From: Epiperipatus broadwayi
Lineage: Eukaryota > Onychophora > Udeonychophora > Euonychophora > Peripatidae
Length of the DNA stretch: 64,000 bases
Direction of reading: 5' to 3'
Assembly: GCA_028023455.1 (NCBI GenBank)
Contig: JAQFVV010012422.1
Span: 9,584,337-9,648,336, forward strand
Part shown: in pieces, positions 29,335 through 41,053 of the stretch
How the letters are laid out: each line of letters opens with the position of its first letter
How positions within the stretch are numbered: the first letter of the stretch is position 1
Made by a program: the position numbers and the translations under genes
The notes under the pieces: generated by a model
Told to the model about the DNA's origin: nothing
The model's database searches: none
What the model saw: the letters and a program-made list of their open reading frames with translations, nothing else

Positions 29335-30130
29335 TAACTTTAGTGTGCCAGACCTTTGCTCAGTGGTCTACCTTTCCACAGTTGTTGCATTTCAAATTTT
29401 TCCTGCTGCCTTCATGTGCAATATGTTCACTCTTTCCACAGAAATAGCATTCAATTTTTACTTTTTGTGATTCTGCCTTACCTTAAAGGTTGTAGTCTGT
29501 TTTGGACCATGAATGTTAGATTATTGAAATGGTTTAGAGTGACTTAATACTAACATATAGGCCAAGCTTCTTTTGATGGCATCCAGATATGATAGGTCTG
29601 AGTTAGCTAATAACTTTTGTCAAAGTCTGTCATTTGCTCACATGCCCACAAAAACTTCTCAAACAATGCTTCCTTTAAGTGTTCCATACACACAATTTCT
29701 TACCAAGTTTTGCAAAGCAGTATCAAAATGTCTGCAACTTTCCCCCATTCTTTGGCATCCATTTTGCAATTGAAGGCAAGCTATATGTTTCAACAATTCA
29801 GGGCTGAATTGATTATAAAGTCACTTTACTAATTCTATATAAGATAGACTTCATGATCTTTGGGTTTGCATAGCCAGTTTGTGAATTCATTTATTTTCAG
29901 TCCTCTAAATAGGAGTAATGTAGCAATTTTTGTTACATCATCTTTCATTTTATTAATAGTAAAATATCTATGCATTGTTGTTGCATATTCCTCACTAACA
30001 TCTTGCATATTTACAGTTTTAATCTACTTACATACTGTTTTAGGTTTCAATTTCAACTCACTGATTATTTATGTTCTGACACTCTCAATACGAATTGTTA
30101 CCATGTTCTACACTCGACTGTCCAATTAAT
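29335..30130 (-). pseudogene. Gag remnant with two zinc knuckles, minus strand
   Basis: On the minus strand, a Gag-like segment reads TIATLLLFRGLK-like near 29940, followed after frame breaks by EALFEKFLWAC near 29630. Two zinc knuckles lie at about 29470-29335: C-x2-C-x4-H with CYFCGKSEHIAHE, then CNNCGKVDH. It is related to the Gag at 16532, so both belong to the same broad Ty3/gypsy group. Several frame breaks; the protein is not made. Confidence 0.65.
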
Positions 30131-30293
30131 ATGCTGTGTTCAGATTCACAATGCAATTAATGTAACTGTGACTATAACTAAGAGTATGAATCACCATTAT
30201 AAATGAAGAAAACCATCAGAGCACAATATATTGGAATTATATTTAATTACTAATTATTATAAAACCCTTAATATCAATATCTTAAAGTGTATA

Positions 30294-30692
30294 TATGAAT
30301 ATTTACAATGATCACTAGATGGAGCTTACCAATAGCTCTAAACAAGCTTTATTTTTTTATAAGTGCCGAAAGAGAAGAATTTAAAATCTCTATCATTAAG
30401 ACCCTACCTCCAGACCAATTGGTTTCAAGCTTATGGCTCACTTCATTGGAGGGCTGGGTCTATAGAAACTAGATCTAAAATACTAACTCAAAGTCAACAC
30501 TTATAAAACACGTTTCTATTAATTTGAAAGTCTGAATTTTTTGGACACGTAAATGTCTTCAAATCCAGTTTTGCAAACCAGAATAAAGCTTGTTTAGAGC
30601 TATTGGTAAGCTCCATCTAGTGATCATTTAAATGCAAGCTTAAAAGCAAGTTACAAAATTTATAACTTGTTTTATTTATGAATATTTACAAT
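30294..30692. mobile_element. Inverted-repeat element with perfect 47-bp TIRs, tail and 16-bp target duplication
   Basis: Arms 30307-30353 and 30582-30628 are exact reverse complements (47 bp, AATGATCACTAGATGGAGCT at the outer end) around a 228-bp core. A 48-nt unpaired tail (30629-30676) follows. The unit is bracketed by the identical 16-bp repeat TATGAATATTTACAAT (30294-30309 and 30677-30692). The related sequence at 4034-4053 in repeat copy 1 has only one such site running into TA repeats. No ORF. Perfect arms indicate recent movement or conversion. Confidence 0.85.
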
Positions 30693-30813
30693 ATATATAT
30701 ATATATATATTCATTTATCTGTGAGAATATTAGAGAATATAAAAGATATATTTTGTGGGTTCATCCATGTAAGATTAGATATTCTAACATTTCAACTTAA
30801 TCATGCATGTCCC

Positions 30814-31740
30814 CAAGTGGGGAATGAATGCTATATAATTGTAGAGGTGCTGTAAAAAGTGTTCACAATAACTCAAAATTTCCAACTAAAAAAAATAGGC
30901 GTATAAAATTGAACAAATTGAAAAACAAATACGAATAAATAAAGAACAAATAACAAATTCAGAATCTTCAGAATAATTTGTTTTTCAAATTTTTTTCCTA
31001 AATATGAGGAAGTTTACATGTATCATCACATTTATTGATACAATTTGGTTTTTTTTAGTATTTCAATAACTTTTCTGATCAATAGCTTCTCTGATCTTAC
31101 ATTTGTATGGGTTTTCACATCTGGATAGGATTCTGATCTTAGAAAAATCAATATTATGACCTGAATCCATAGCATGCATTGAGGGTGCTGATGATGATGA
31201 ATGTTACTTTACTGCATTAGCATGTTCATTTCTTCTAGTACTGATGTATAATTGTCATACTTACATAAGAAGGCTTACAAATACCACACTGAATATCATA
31301 AGCTCTGAGACTCGAGAGATTGAATCTTTAGGCTTGGTTAAAAAATTTACTAATATTTTAATAAGGAGCATATGCTGACTTTATATTGTAGCATTTTAGA
31401 ATACATCCTATACTTCTGTGGTTCTTTTAAATAAAGAATACAAATCCTAATAGTTGTTTTCACTTTTTATTTTTTATTTTTAGTATTTTTAGCTTGGAAA
31501 TAAAGCTCGATTTATAATCTTTTTTAGTATAACCATTTACTAACAATACATTATTTATATAATGTAATTCTTCTTCTAGATACAATCTATCTGAAATGTT
31601 AATTGCTCTGGTAAATAGTGTTTTGGCTACAGGAGGTATCCATCAGATTCTATTTCCATTATTCCTAGCACCTCTACAACAATTTTTATAGACACTGTTT
31701 ACAGTGCCTCTACAATTATATATTATTCATTTCCCACTTG
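30814..31740. mobile_element. 927-bp element with ~50-bp terminal inverted repeats
   Basis: The left end (CAAGTGGGGAATGAATGCTA at 30814) is the reverse complement, with a few mismatches, of the right end at about 31691-31740. Both arms contain TATAATTGTAGAGG. The core has no transposase. A shorter diverged relative seems to lie at 42840-43330. The target duplication was not resolved. It is probably a non-autonomous DNA element. Confidence 0.7.
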
Positions 31741-32100
31741 AAGGCTTGTGTGAACACTGGCTATAAAAGCCAGTCTAGTCTCTTCTTTCTTCACATTATA
31801 GGGATCTTTTTTTTTTGTTAATCCATCTTTTTATTAGTTCTGCTTTATTGTTCTTAGCAATCATTTACTGCCTTTATTTTTAGTTAATATTTTTAGCAAT
31901 ACACTTTACTAATTAGTTTTATGTAATCTAATCACAGTTATTTATTTGTACAGATTAATTAAAATACTTTGATTTGACCATTTATACAGATTAATTAATA
32001 TACTTTTAGTTTTTATGTTATTAAACATTTTATTTGTGTATGTATGTGCATTATTGCTATGCTACACACCTTTTAGTATAGCTATTCGTCTGTGCACAGC
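31741..32100 (-). repeat. LTR-like fragment related to 24440-24960
   Basis: Matches the LTR-like end of the minus gypsy element: GTTAATCCATCTTT, then TTTTTAGTTAATATTT, then TTATTTGTGTATGTATGTGC. It could be that element's displaced right LTR or a separate solo LTR. Confidence 0.5.
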
Positions 32101-33202
32101 TTATATAAAATGCATATTAATCAATGTATTAATTAGAGTAATGATAAAATATTAATAACTAAGCATGTGTTTGGTGCAGCACACCAGATTCATGGAATAT
32201 TAAAATGGGGGGGGGGGTGTGACCAAAATTCCAGAGCACACTATGTTGCACATTATAAAATTTTGATGCAAAATTTATAGATTCAGTGTTCACAAGATTA
32301 TGGTATTTTTCTTGACAATGGTCAAAGCTGCATTGTATTGCAACTTTCATTTTATTTTCAGTCAGTGAGTTACTATTCAATTGATAAAGCTCATATTAAT
32401 CCAAGTACTTTAGTTAGATATCTATTTTCAGATCAAGATAGAATAGATTGGCTATGGGCTGGATATCTGAAAACAACATTAAGTCTGCTTGTGATCTTAA
32501 AAAGTTATTCTTTTGGTTGAAGTTGAAATTCTGTATTTTGTGCTTTAAAGTCAAGTGTACTAATTACTACATCATGGACATTTCCTATTAAAGATAATCA
32601 GAATGAATTACTTTAAAAGAATGTATTAGGAAGAATACCATGATTAGAATTACATTTCTAATTCTTTTATAACACAGAATTGTGTAAATACTAAAAAAAT
32701 AAAAATTAAATGAAAACTTTGTTAATAATTAGTTAATTGCTTAAAGCATATATCAGATAAGTATTTAATATTGATAACTAATAATCCTTTTAAATTAATA
32801 GACAATTTAATGAATCTTCAAAGAATTCATTTATACTCTATCAGATAAGTATTTAATATTGGCAACTAATAATCATTTTAAGTTAATAGACAATTTAATG
32901 AATGTTCAAAGAATTCAGTTTTACTTTTTATAAATAATGAAAAAAATTGAGTCATTTGATAAAAAGACAAAAGTTATGATAATAGAAACTGTATGGCCAA
33001 ATTTAATTTTTTTGAATTATTGATTAAGACTAAAAAAGTCAGCAGTCCATGTGATTCATCACATATTGACACTGGTCACAATTATGTGAATAGGTCAGAA
33101 AACTTTTTTTTTAAGATTTACATTATATCTTTAAATATCACAACTATTCAATTTACAGTTTTTATGAGTTTTCTGAAATTAAAATTCACTTTTAACCATT
33201 AT
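32101..33202. other. Intron sequence, no gene
   Basis: AT-rich sequence with a run of ten G near 32208 and a tandem 88-bp duplication starting at 32751. No domain recognised. Confidence 0.5.
32751..32918. repeat. 88-bp tandem duplication
   Basis: TATCAGATAAGTATTTAATA at 32751 recurs at 32839, and the match continues through GACAATTTAATGAAT to about 32918. Confidence 0.9.
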
Positions 33203-35095
33203 CATTCCACAGCAGGATAAAGATCTTTCTATGTTCAGTCCATATCCAATCTCTAGCCTCTCTTCTCCTCATCACCTTGCGCACTTCCTTATTTTATCCA
33301 TTCATCTCATATGTGATCTCTTTCTAGATCTTTTACAATTTGTTGGAATCCAGTTTAATATCTCTTCTAGCAATATATTCCAATTTCACTTTAATCTCTT
33401 ATAATTCTTTCAATGATTTCAGTTATACTTATTTGTTCTCTTACTCATGTATTTCATTTTCGATCTCTTCTTGTTACTCCTAACATGCATCTCTCCATAT
33501 TTATTTGAGTGGTCTGAAGTCTGTATTGCTCTGTTGTTAAGTGTCCAAATCTCAGATTCATATGTAAGAACTGGTTTCTTTCTTTTCAAATACAGCATAT
33601 TTCTTTTTAATATTATTTCAGCCAAAAGCACTCCAACCAAGTTTAATTCTATGATTAATTCCATCGATTGTGTTTCCATAAGTAGTAATAATCTGACCAA
33701 AGTATTTGTAATTGTTAATTTCTTCTAACTCATCATAATTAATCTTTATTTTCATCTTTTGAAAAAATCTATTAAACATTACTTTAGTCTTTTTAACTTT
33801 TACCTTTAATCCTACTTTCTAACTTTCATTTGATAACTCATGCCATATTTCCTGAAGCTCTAAAGCATTATTTGCAAAAACAATTACATCAGCTGCAAAA
33901 TTTAGATGATTTAAATAATCTCCATTTACTTTTATTCCTTTAGTTTTCCATTTTAATTCATAAAGTACTTTTTGCAACACTGTTGTAAAAAGTTTTGAAG
34001 ATATGGAGTCACTCTGTCATACACTCTTCTCAATATTAATCTTCTTAGTATCATTATGTAATCTAATAGTTAATGTTGCATTTTTGCAAATAATCTTCAG
34101 AATATGACAATATCCTGAGCATATACCTTGATGATCCAATGTTTTAATCACTGAAGAAATGCTTATAGAATCAAATGTGTTTTCTATAACTTTTCTTAAT
34201 ATTTGGATATAATCCACTGTATTAAAACCACTTTTAAATCCAGATTATTTTTTGGTTGATTTAAATCCAAAGTTTGCTGTAGTCAAGTTTCTTGGTAAAA
34301 TTTTTGTATAAAACTGATAAAAGACTGATATATCTGTAATTTGTAATATCTTCTTTATTATCTTTTTTAAATATTAATATTAACACTGCATTCTTTCAAT
34401 CATCTGATACATCTTTATCATTTAGATATTTGGTATATTACTTTGCCAATTTTTTATTTTATTTCTTCACCTGCTTCTTTTAAAATATCAAGTATAATTT
34501 CATCATTACCTGGATTTTTCCCTTTTTTCATAAATTTAATTGCATGTCTCACTTCTTTATTTAAACTCCTGGGCACTTTAGAAGATATAATAATTGTAAA
34601 CTAATTCTTAATAGAACTCTTCTACACATTTCATGATGTCCTCTTTTTTTTTAGTAGTAGTTCCATTTTTTTTTCTTATTGCAGAAATAAGTTTCCTACC
34701 AATACCAAAATGTTGTTTACACTTTTGAGACTTTTATTCTCTTCTATAGTTTTCCTTGCTAGTTTATAATTATACTTTCTTACATCATTATCAACTTTTT
34801 TTACACCATTTTACAAAATTCTAGATATACAATCCTCTCCATTGCATTATTTTTATATATTTTTATATTCCTTCTTTTTTCATAAATTCTCTAATCTCAA
34901 TAGAAATTTTACTGGTCAATTGCTGCTTTTTTGAACCAACTCTTGGTTGCAGTTTTTAAAAGTGTATCAGATATCTTCCTATTGATATTGTTCAGATTTG
35001 AATCATGTTTAAATCTGTTAATATTTGAAAACGATTTGCAAATTCTAATTTAAATTCATTGGGATGTTAGATTAGAAATATCAACTGTGTATTAT
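33203..35095 (-). mobile_element. RTE-type non-LTR retrotransposon copy, minus strand, 5'-truncated
   Basis: The reverse complement matches 18855-20950, beginning in the endonuclease-RT linker near 35095 and passing through all RT landmarks. It extends past that copy to an RTE-like end near 33203 (TTATCCTGCTGTGG). The linker duplication seen at 19146 is absent. Minus-strand frames 34017-34217 and 33419-33700 are its longest open pieces. The catalytic FADD reads F-A-A-D near 33886-33903, so it is inactive. No endonuclease domain is present, as expected for a 5'-truncated LINE insertion. Confidence 0.85.
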
Positions 35096-36011
35096 AGAAA
35101 TGGGAAAAATAAAGAAGCAAAATAGAAAAACTATTATTGATTTTGCACTACAATACTAGAAAAGAATTGAACATTTTTTAGATAGCCATAAAAGCTAAAA
35201 AAAAATACTTTGCCAGATAAGAAATGAATTTTTTTTTCATTTCAATCCCAAATGATCTGCTTGAATTTGTCGCATGAAAGACAAAAGGCTTAGAATTTTT
35301 AATGAAATAATTAAATAAGTAAAGTAAGGGAGTACAGCATTGGGATTAGTATACTTCATCATCACAATAAACTAATGGAAATCTTGGGAAAGTATCAAAC
35401 ATATGACTGATTATTCCAGAGAAATGTTTATATCATTGAAAATAAGTTTTCAATGACTTGATGTATTTCTAGACTGCCAACATAAAATTGTATTTTTAAT
35501 ATATTTAATCAGTTTTTAATTTGTCACTTATATTGTTTAGAGTGATTCATATTTGTGCACATACAGATCATATATTTATTTTAGATTTGGATATGAAGAA
35601 ATAATTGAGCATTCCATAAAATAGGATCCAAAATGCTAAGCAAACATGAATTAAGAAATTAAAAGATTTTGATATTCATATAAGTCTTCATTTTCACAGT
35701 ATCAAATAAACAAATATATTTAATAAAATAGATTAATTAATTTAATATACAAAATGATATCATCTAAATGATAAATGTTATCTCAGATGGATTATTACAT
35801 AGAGACTGTCAGTGAATGTTGGAGATATTAATTTTCAGTGCTAAAAAAGAAAATAATGAACTAATCTTCTATAGATTTTTACATTATAAAATTATTAATA
35901 GATGTACATTATCTTGCTTATAAGAATATATTTTTGTTTTCCTAAATGTTTGTTTTTCATTAAGTTTTGAATTGAAACAGGATCCATTAGTTTTGAAAGA
36001 GGAATGCAATA
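35096..36011. other. Intron sequence, nothing recognised
   Basis: AT-rich, no open frame of note, no clear repeat. Confidence 0.5.
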
Positions 36012-36660
36012 TAAAAAAAAACTACATCACATGATCACTATTTCTTATGCTTGCTCTTAACTGTTATTAAAACAGGCAAAACTCTATATGTATTGCCACT
36101 CAGTGCAAGCCACAGTAATCAATGGATGCCAGAAGACTTGTGCATAAAATTCCCATCTAGTGCCTACTCATCCAATATCCCCAGACTAGTTTTTGGCTTG
36201 TGGCCTTCATCGGTGAGAAGTCTTGGATCTGAGAGCACTGCAGCTAGATCTTAGGATCTAATGCAACCCTCCAGCAGCCAGCTTTTATCTCTACTTAACT
36301 ACAAAACTATAAGATTTAAATTGAAAACACAATAATATTTCCAATTCAAGCTCATCAGCTTGTATAGTCATATAGATCTGAACTCAGTTCAGTACTTATA
36401 TATTTTGGTGTCTTTGGTTCTTTAATAACCATAGCCACCACTATCCTATTAGGCAGAATTGATTTTAAGCCAATAAACATCACATGATCACTATTTCTTA
36501 TGCTTGCTCTTAACTGTTATTAAAACAGGCAAAACTCTCTATACATATTGCCACTCAGTGTAAGCCAGAGTAATCAATGGATGCCAGAAGGCTTGTGCAT
36601 AAAATCCCCATCTAGTGCTTACTCATTTAATATACACAGACTGGCTTGCACTAAGTGGCA
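36012..36660. repeat. Two direct copies of a ~190-bp sequence about 460 bp apart
   Basis: CACATGATCACTATTTCTTA and the following sequence at about 36019-36205 recur at about 36481-36650. Shared landmarks include AATCAATGGATGCCAGAAG and CATCTAGTGC. The first copy continues into a different, more GC-rich sequence. Confidence 0.8.
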
Positions 36661-36692
36661 ATATGTATAGAGAATTTTGCCTGTTTTAATAA
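36517..36692. mobile_element. Inverted repeat with 52-bp arms
   Basis: Arms 36517-36568 and 36641-36692 match at 49 of 52 positions around a 72-nt spacer; the outer end is TTATTAAAACAGGC. The left arm lies inside the duplicated sequence above, and the first copy at 36055 lacks the partner arm. So either the right arm arose by local inverted duplication or the first copy is truncated. Confidence 0.75.
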
Positions 36693-36700
36693 AAAAAACT

Positions 36701-37710
36701 AATACTATTTTTCAATAATACTATATGTATAACAAACTAAAACCAAATGCCGACAATTTACTTTTAGTAAAGCTTCTTCATGGAAAGATAATATGGTATG
36801 GTAACATCTGGAGTTCCCACACCTAGGGGCAAAGTTATGGTGAATGACTACTATATTTTAATGTTCAGAGACTTAGTTTGAAAAAGACTTGCATAATAAT
36901 TATACATTTTTCTTGTGGAGTAATTACTATCTACCATACATGTATTAGTAATAATTCCATATATTTGTAACTTCTGCATTTCCATCTAATAATCACATTT
37001 AAAAGATGTAACTTCATTTTTGGGAATATATTTCAAATATTGGATTCATCATAATATAGGAATTATTTTCTAAATCTATTTCAGCTCATTTATAGTCTGA
37101 TAAGAAATAGATTGTTCCTTGAAACATACTGTGTTTAGAATTGATTCACATCATTTTAACAGTTTTCTTATGTAACTAGTTTATATTTACAAAATGATCT
37201 ATAAGTACATGAAAGAAAATAGCAAAGCATAATTTGTTTTTTTAATTTTTATCAGTGATGATTTTCTGTAAAAAAGGAATTGTAGAAAGTTTCTCCTGTA
37301 TTAGATTGTTTTAAGGCTTTTTTTATATTTCATTTTACTCTTACTAATGCATTTTTTGAGTGAAAATATATGCATTACATATATTAATTTTTTTGTCTAA
37401 TTTTTTTTTCAAATATGGAGTATGCATTATACTACACAATATTTTTTTCAATTGCAAATGTTTCACTATGAAACAGATTTCTGGGCATGTATCTTATATA
37501 TAGAAATGTCATTTTTCTAAAGAGAAGCCATTTTATATCCTGTCATATCTTTGTTTATTGTGCTTAAATTGATTTAAACTATAATGAGAAGTCTACTATA
37601 GTATTTATATGATATTTGCTTTTTGTAATGAATTTCATTATTATCATTGCTTTTTTAAACATTAAACTATAAAAGCTGCCATTAAAATTATTTTATAATT
37701 TTTTTATTAG
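36701..37710. other. Intron sequence ending at the splice acceptor of the second LE exon
   Basis: No element recognised. A T-rich tract and AG at 37709-37710 form the acceptor. Confidence 0.6.
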
Positions 37711-37845
37711 AATGTAAATGTAATCCTCTTGGTTCTTCATCACAGACCTGTGACCCATGGGGACAATGTGTTTGCCACCCAAACATCACTGGAAAACATT
37801 GTGATCGGTGTTTGGAAGGTTACTGCTGCTTCCCCAACTGCAAAT
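37711..37845 (+). CDS. Exon encoding one laminin-type EGF-like domain
   Basis: Internal exon of 135 nt, phase 1 on both sides, between AG and GTAAG. It encodes 45 codons with the eight LE cysteines in standard order: CKCNPLGSSSQTCDPWGQC, then VCHPN, GKHCDRC and FPNC. The CDRC pair is normal, unlike the exon at 2661. Two extra adjacent cysteines replace the usual aromatic/glycine residues in GYCCFPNC, giving ten in all. The context (GS-x-S-x2-CD, GYxxFPNC) is closest to LE repeats of laminin chains. The domain would be extracellular, stabilised by disulfides. Its last 28 nt together with the donor are tandemly duplicated downstream. A potential N-glycosylation site (NIT) is present. Confidence 0.85.
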
Positions 37846-37905
37846 GTAAGTTTTATTTTAGGGTTACTGCTGCTTCCCCAACTGCAAATGTAAGTTTTAT
37901 TTTAG
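37818..37905 (+). repeat. 44-bp tandem duplication covering an exon end and splice donor
   Basis: Bases 37818-37861 are repeated exactly at 37862-37905. Each unit holds the last 28 nt of the LE exon, the GTAAG donor and 11 more intron bases ending TTTTAG. Using the second donor would add 44 nt and shift the reading frame. Confidence 0.95.
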
Positions 37906-39229
37906 AAATTGTGATTGTAATGATAAGGTTTTGATGAACAAATAAGTAAATGAAATTTTATAAGTTAATTAATTATTATGATACAGAAACGATAAATAGG
38001 TTGATGGAATGATCTTTAAATGTGAAAGTTAAATGCAAGTAATTTACAAGTTATATTTGAGCAAAAATAGGATATGATATGTTCAATAAAAATAGGTTTA
38101 TGCTTATTCTTCTAATTTTTCTTTATTCTATTTTGTGTTTTAAAACTTTTTCTCAATTACATTGATTGGTTTAGCATCTGCTTGTTTTAAACCACTCATC
38201 CCATTAATCTTGTTTTTGTACTAACTTGTCTTTAAATCCACACATAAAATTTTACTTTGTTAGCAAGAAAATCTAAGTTTGTAAAATATGAAAATCTTTT
38301 AGTTTAATAATAATATTATGTGGATTTATTAAACATACTTTTATAATATAGTATATGTGGCTCTGCAAGAGAATAATAAGTTAATAAAATGCAATTATTT
38401 TTCTCCCTTTTAAATTACTACTATGTTACTATAATTATAAACAAATAGAAATATGATGGTCTTAAAAGAAACATACATTTACAGTAATTGTAATTAATCA
38501 ACTAATTCAAAATAATTAATAAGAACTGATCACTCAGGAGAGGAGATAAAGTTTACCATTTGGTAGGTGATGACAATAATGAACTCTATTCAAGCAAAGT
38601 ATATATACTCAATTTTAATAGTAGTTAATGACTTGTAAAAAGTCCAGTCATTGCTTATCTTCAAACAGTAAGACTGATTAAAGACTAATTTAATGAAGCA
38701 GTTTAACATTATAGTGTAAGCATAGTGTACAAACAGTCTACAAATATGATGAAACAAAGTTTAACATGCTGTCTACAAGAAACACTTTGCAGAAGGCTAA
38801 CTACAGCAGATTAAGAAATCTAATACAAGAGAAGATTACAATAATCTCTAATGCATTTAATATGCATGCATTGACATTGTGACTAAATTATAAAGAAGAA
38901 CCTTTGATTCTTCCTCTAAAGTTAATAAAGGAGTGTAGATACATGTGATCTTCCCTCTAGAAAAACGTCAAAGAAGTTTATCAGTTCTAGAAATACCTGC
39001 AATTGTTTTGCATTTTTTGGCTTTGGGACATTTTCATGGTTATTACTGTTTCTAGATTTAGACATTTTCCATTAATAATAATGTTTCAGAAATTTTATCT
39101 CTTTCATAGTTCAAATACATTTCTCAGCATTTAACCTTGCAATAAATTTCTGTAATTTTCTACAGTCTAGATATATTATTTCTTTTAATTCTATTTCATT
39201 GTCATTGACCACTAAGATATTGTCCATTT

Positions 39230-40960
39230 TTTGCCTGGAAAATATTTGATGCTATGGTTATTACATATGGAAGTCTATTGAATTTATGTAATCCCATATG
39301 TGTGTTTATAGTCAACAATTCTGCTGTTCTGTTAATGACCAAAATTTGTTGAAAAGCTGCTTTCAAATTCGAACTTCATGAATTATTTAGCTTTTTGCAA
39401 TACTTCCTTCATGCTGGACATTCTCCTTTGTTTATGTACTTGTTGGCTGTAACTCTATAATCAACACATATCTTTACACTTCTGTCATGTTCTAACACTT
39501 CTACAGTTGGTGTGGCCCAGGCTGATTTCTTACAAGGTATAATTATGTCCTTGCTTCTTAATTCATTTAAAATCTTCTTGGCTTAAGTCTTAAGCACAAA
39601 GACTACCTTCCTAGGTCTATATATTTCTTGGTCTATATATGGCTTGCTCAGCATTATCAACTAACTCAATATCAATTAATTTTGTTTTGAACTTCACTGG
39701 GTTAATTTTAAAAGCAATGGAAATTGTTTCTTTATTTCAGCTTTTAATTTTACTTTCTTCAAAATATATTTATTTTTTATCCTCAGAGGCTTAAATCAAT
39801 TTCCTCCTAATATTGGGTTAATATTTTGTTTTACTACATATAATAGGAATTGTTTTGTATGACAATTTATTTATATAGGCACAATAGACATTTCTCAATT
39901 GTTATACATTTTCTGTTTATGTCTGACAGAATCATCAATTTGTCATTTACATTTGTTTTCTACAATTATATTTCAGTTTTTTCACAATATTAGTGATATG
40001 CCCATCCTGATATCAATCTTCACATTTTGATCAAAATTTTATGTTTAATCTTGGCATATCATCCCTGTTTATAAATATAAATTTTTTAGACACTCCTACT
40101 CTCTTCTCAATTTACTCTCTCAGTGTAAATCTTGCTTTGTCATTTTTCACTTACATAACTTTGATAAATGACCTTTCTGTCTACAATTAAAACATTTTTT
40201 TTAAAAATCTGCAGTTAGTTTTTAAGTGACTTGTTTTTCCACCACAATAACAAGTAGGGAGGGGTACTTGTTATTTTTTTACTTATCTCACATGATTTTG
40301 CCACATTTATACTCATTTCTGAAGAATTATTTTATTTTGCATTCTGAAAGTTTGCATATGGTCTATCATGGCTTCATAAAATAAAGCTTATTCAATAGTG
40401 ATCTTGCTTCATTAATTCCTTCTTGCTTAGTAGTATTTTTCTAAGTTTTATGTCTCTTATTTTCCATAATGGTTTATTCAGCAGCATTTCATCGATAAAA
40501 TTTTTAAATTTGCAATTCTTTGCCAATGTTCATAGGACCAAGGTATATTCATGTATATTTTTATTTTGCGATTGTATTTCATCTGAAAATGAAGACACAT
40601 TATATATTTCGATATTATGGATATTAAAATATGTATTTAGTTTTATCGGCAACTCTTTATAGGATATTTGTTCAGGTGGCTTGGGATCACATAAACAATT
40701 TACCACATTTAATACATATTTACCAAACATCCATGATAGTACTGCAATTTAAAATTTATCATCTGTTATTCCATTTATAAGTATATACTTTTTAATATGA
40801 TTCATATATATTTGTTATTGATTTGATTTTATATATCAAACATTATCATGTTCTGTTACTCCATTTACAAGCATATACTTTTTAATATGATTCTATACAT
40901 TTGCTATTGACTCGATTTTATATATCAAACATTGTCATATTCTGCATTTTCAGTTCACTG
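39230..40960 (-). pseudogene. Gag-RT remnant, minus strand
   Basis: Minus-strand frame 40530-40730 is Gag-like (LCDPKPPEQISYKEL, then a basic and polar stretch), matching the segment of Ty3 Gag before the zinc knuckles. The first knuckle is degenerate (CYCGGKTSHLKTNC, one residue short). The second is standard (CFNCRQKGHLSKLC) but one frame away. The RT part near 39620-39230 shows SAWATPTVEV, CVDYRVT, LLTINTHMGLHKFNRLPY and a following FQ motif, in several frames. It is inactive. Confidence 0.7.
40762..40945. repeat. 90-bp tandem duplication
   Basis: The unit starting TCTGTTATTCCATTTA at 40762 recurs with substitutions at 40852. Both contain GTATATACTTTTTAATATGA-like or CATATAC-variant sequence. 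Confidence 0.85.
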
Positions 40961-41053
40961 AAGTGCTAAATTTAATATCTCCAATTAATTCTTTATCTAA
41001 ACTTTATAAGTTAAAATGTTAATCTGTACCAAATAATATAGCCAGCATCATGC

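Larger units (their letters stand above)
24440..30210 (-). mobile_element. Ty3/gypsy LTR retrotransposon remnant, minus strand
   Basis: Read on the minus strand from right to left: Gag with zinc knuckles (about 30130-29335), a region with an unrelated insertion (about 29050-28000), reverse transcriptase (about 27460-26900), RNase H (26762-26138), integrase (about 25980-24950) and an LTR-like end (about 24950-24440). All coding parts are broken by stops. The left LTR-like part matches 31741-32100. Sequence between 30215 and 31740 contains other repeats, so the right end was disrupted. Exact ends and a target duplication could not be found. Confidence 0.75.

Noticed and set aside
24902-30206. 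Many plus-strand open frames of 60-97 codons
   Set aside because: They are antisense to the gag, RT, RNase H and integrase remnants of the minus-strand gypsy element.
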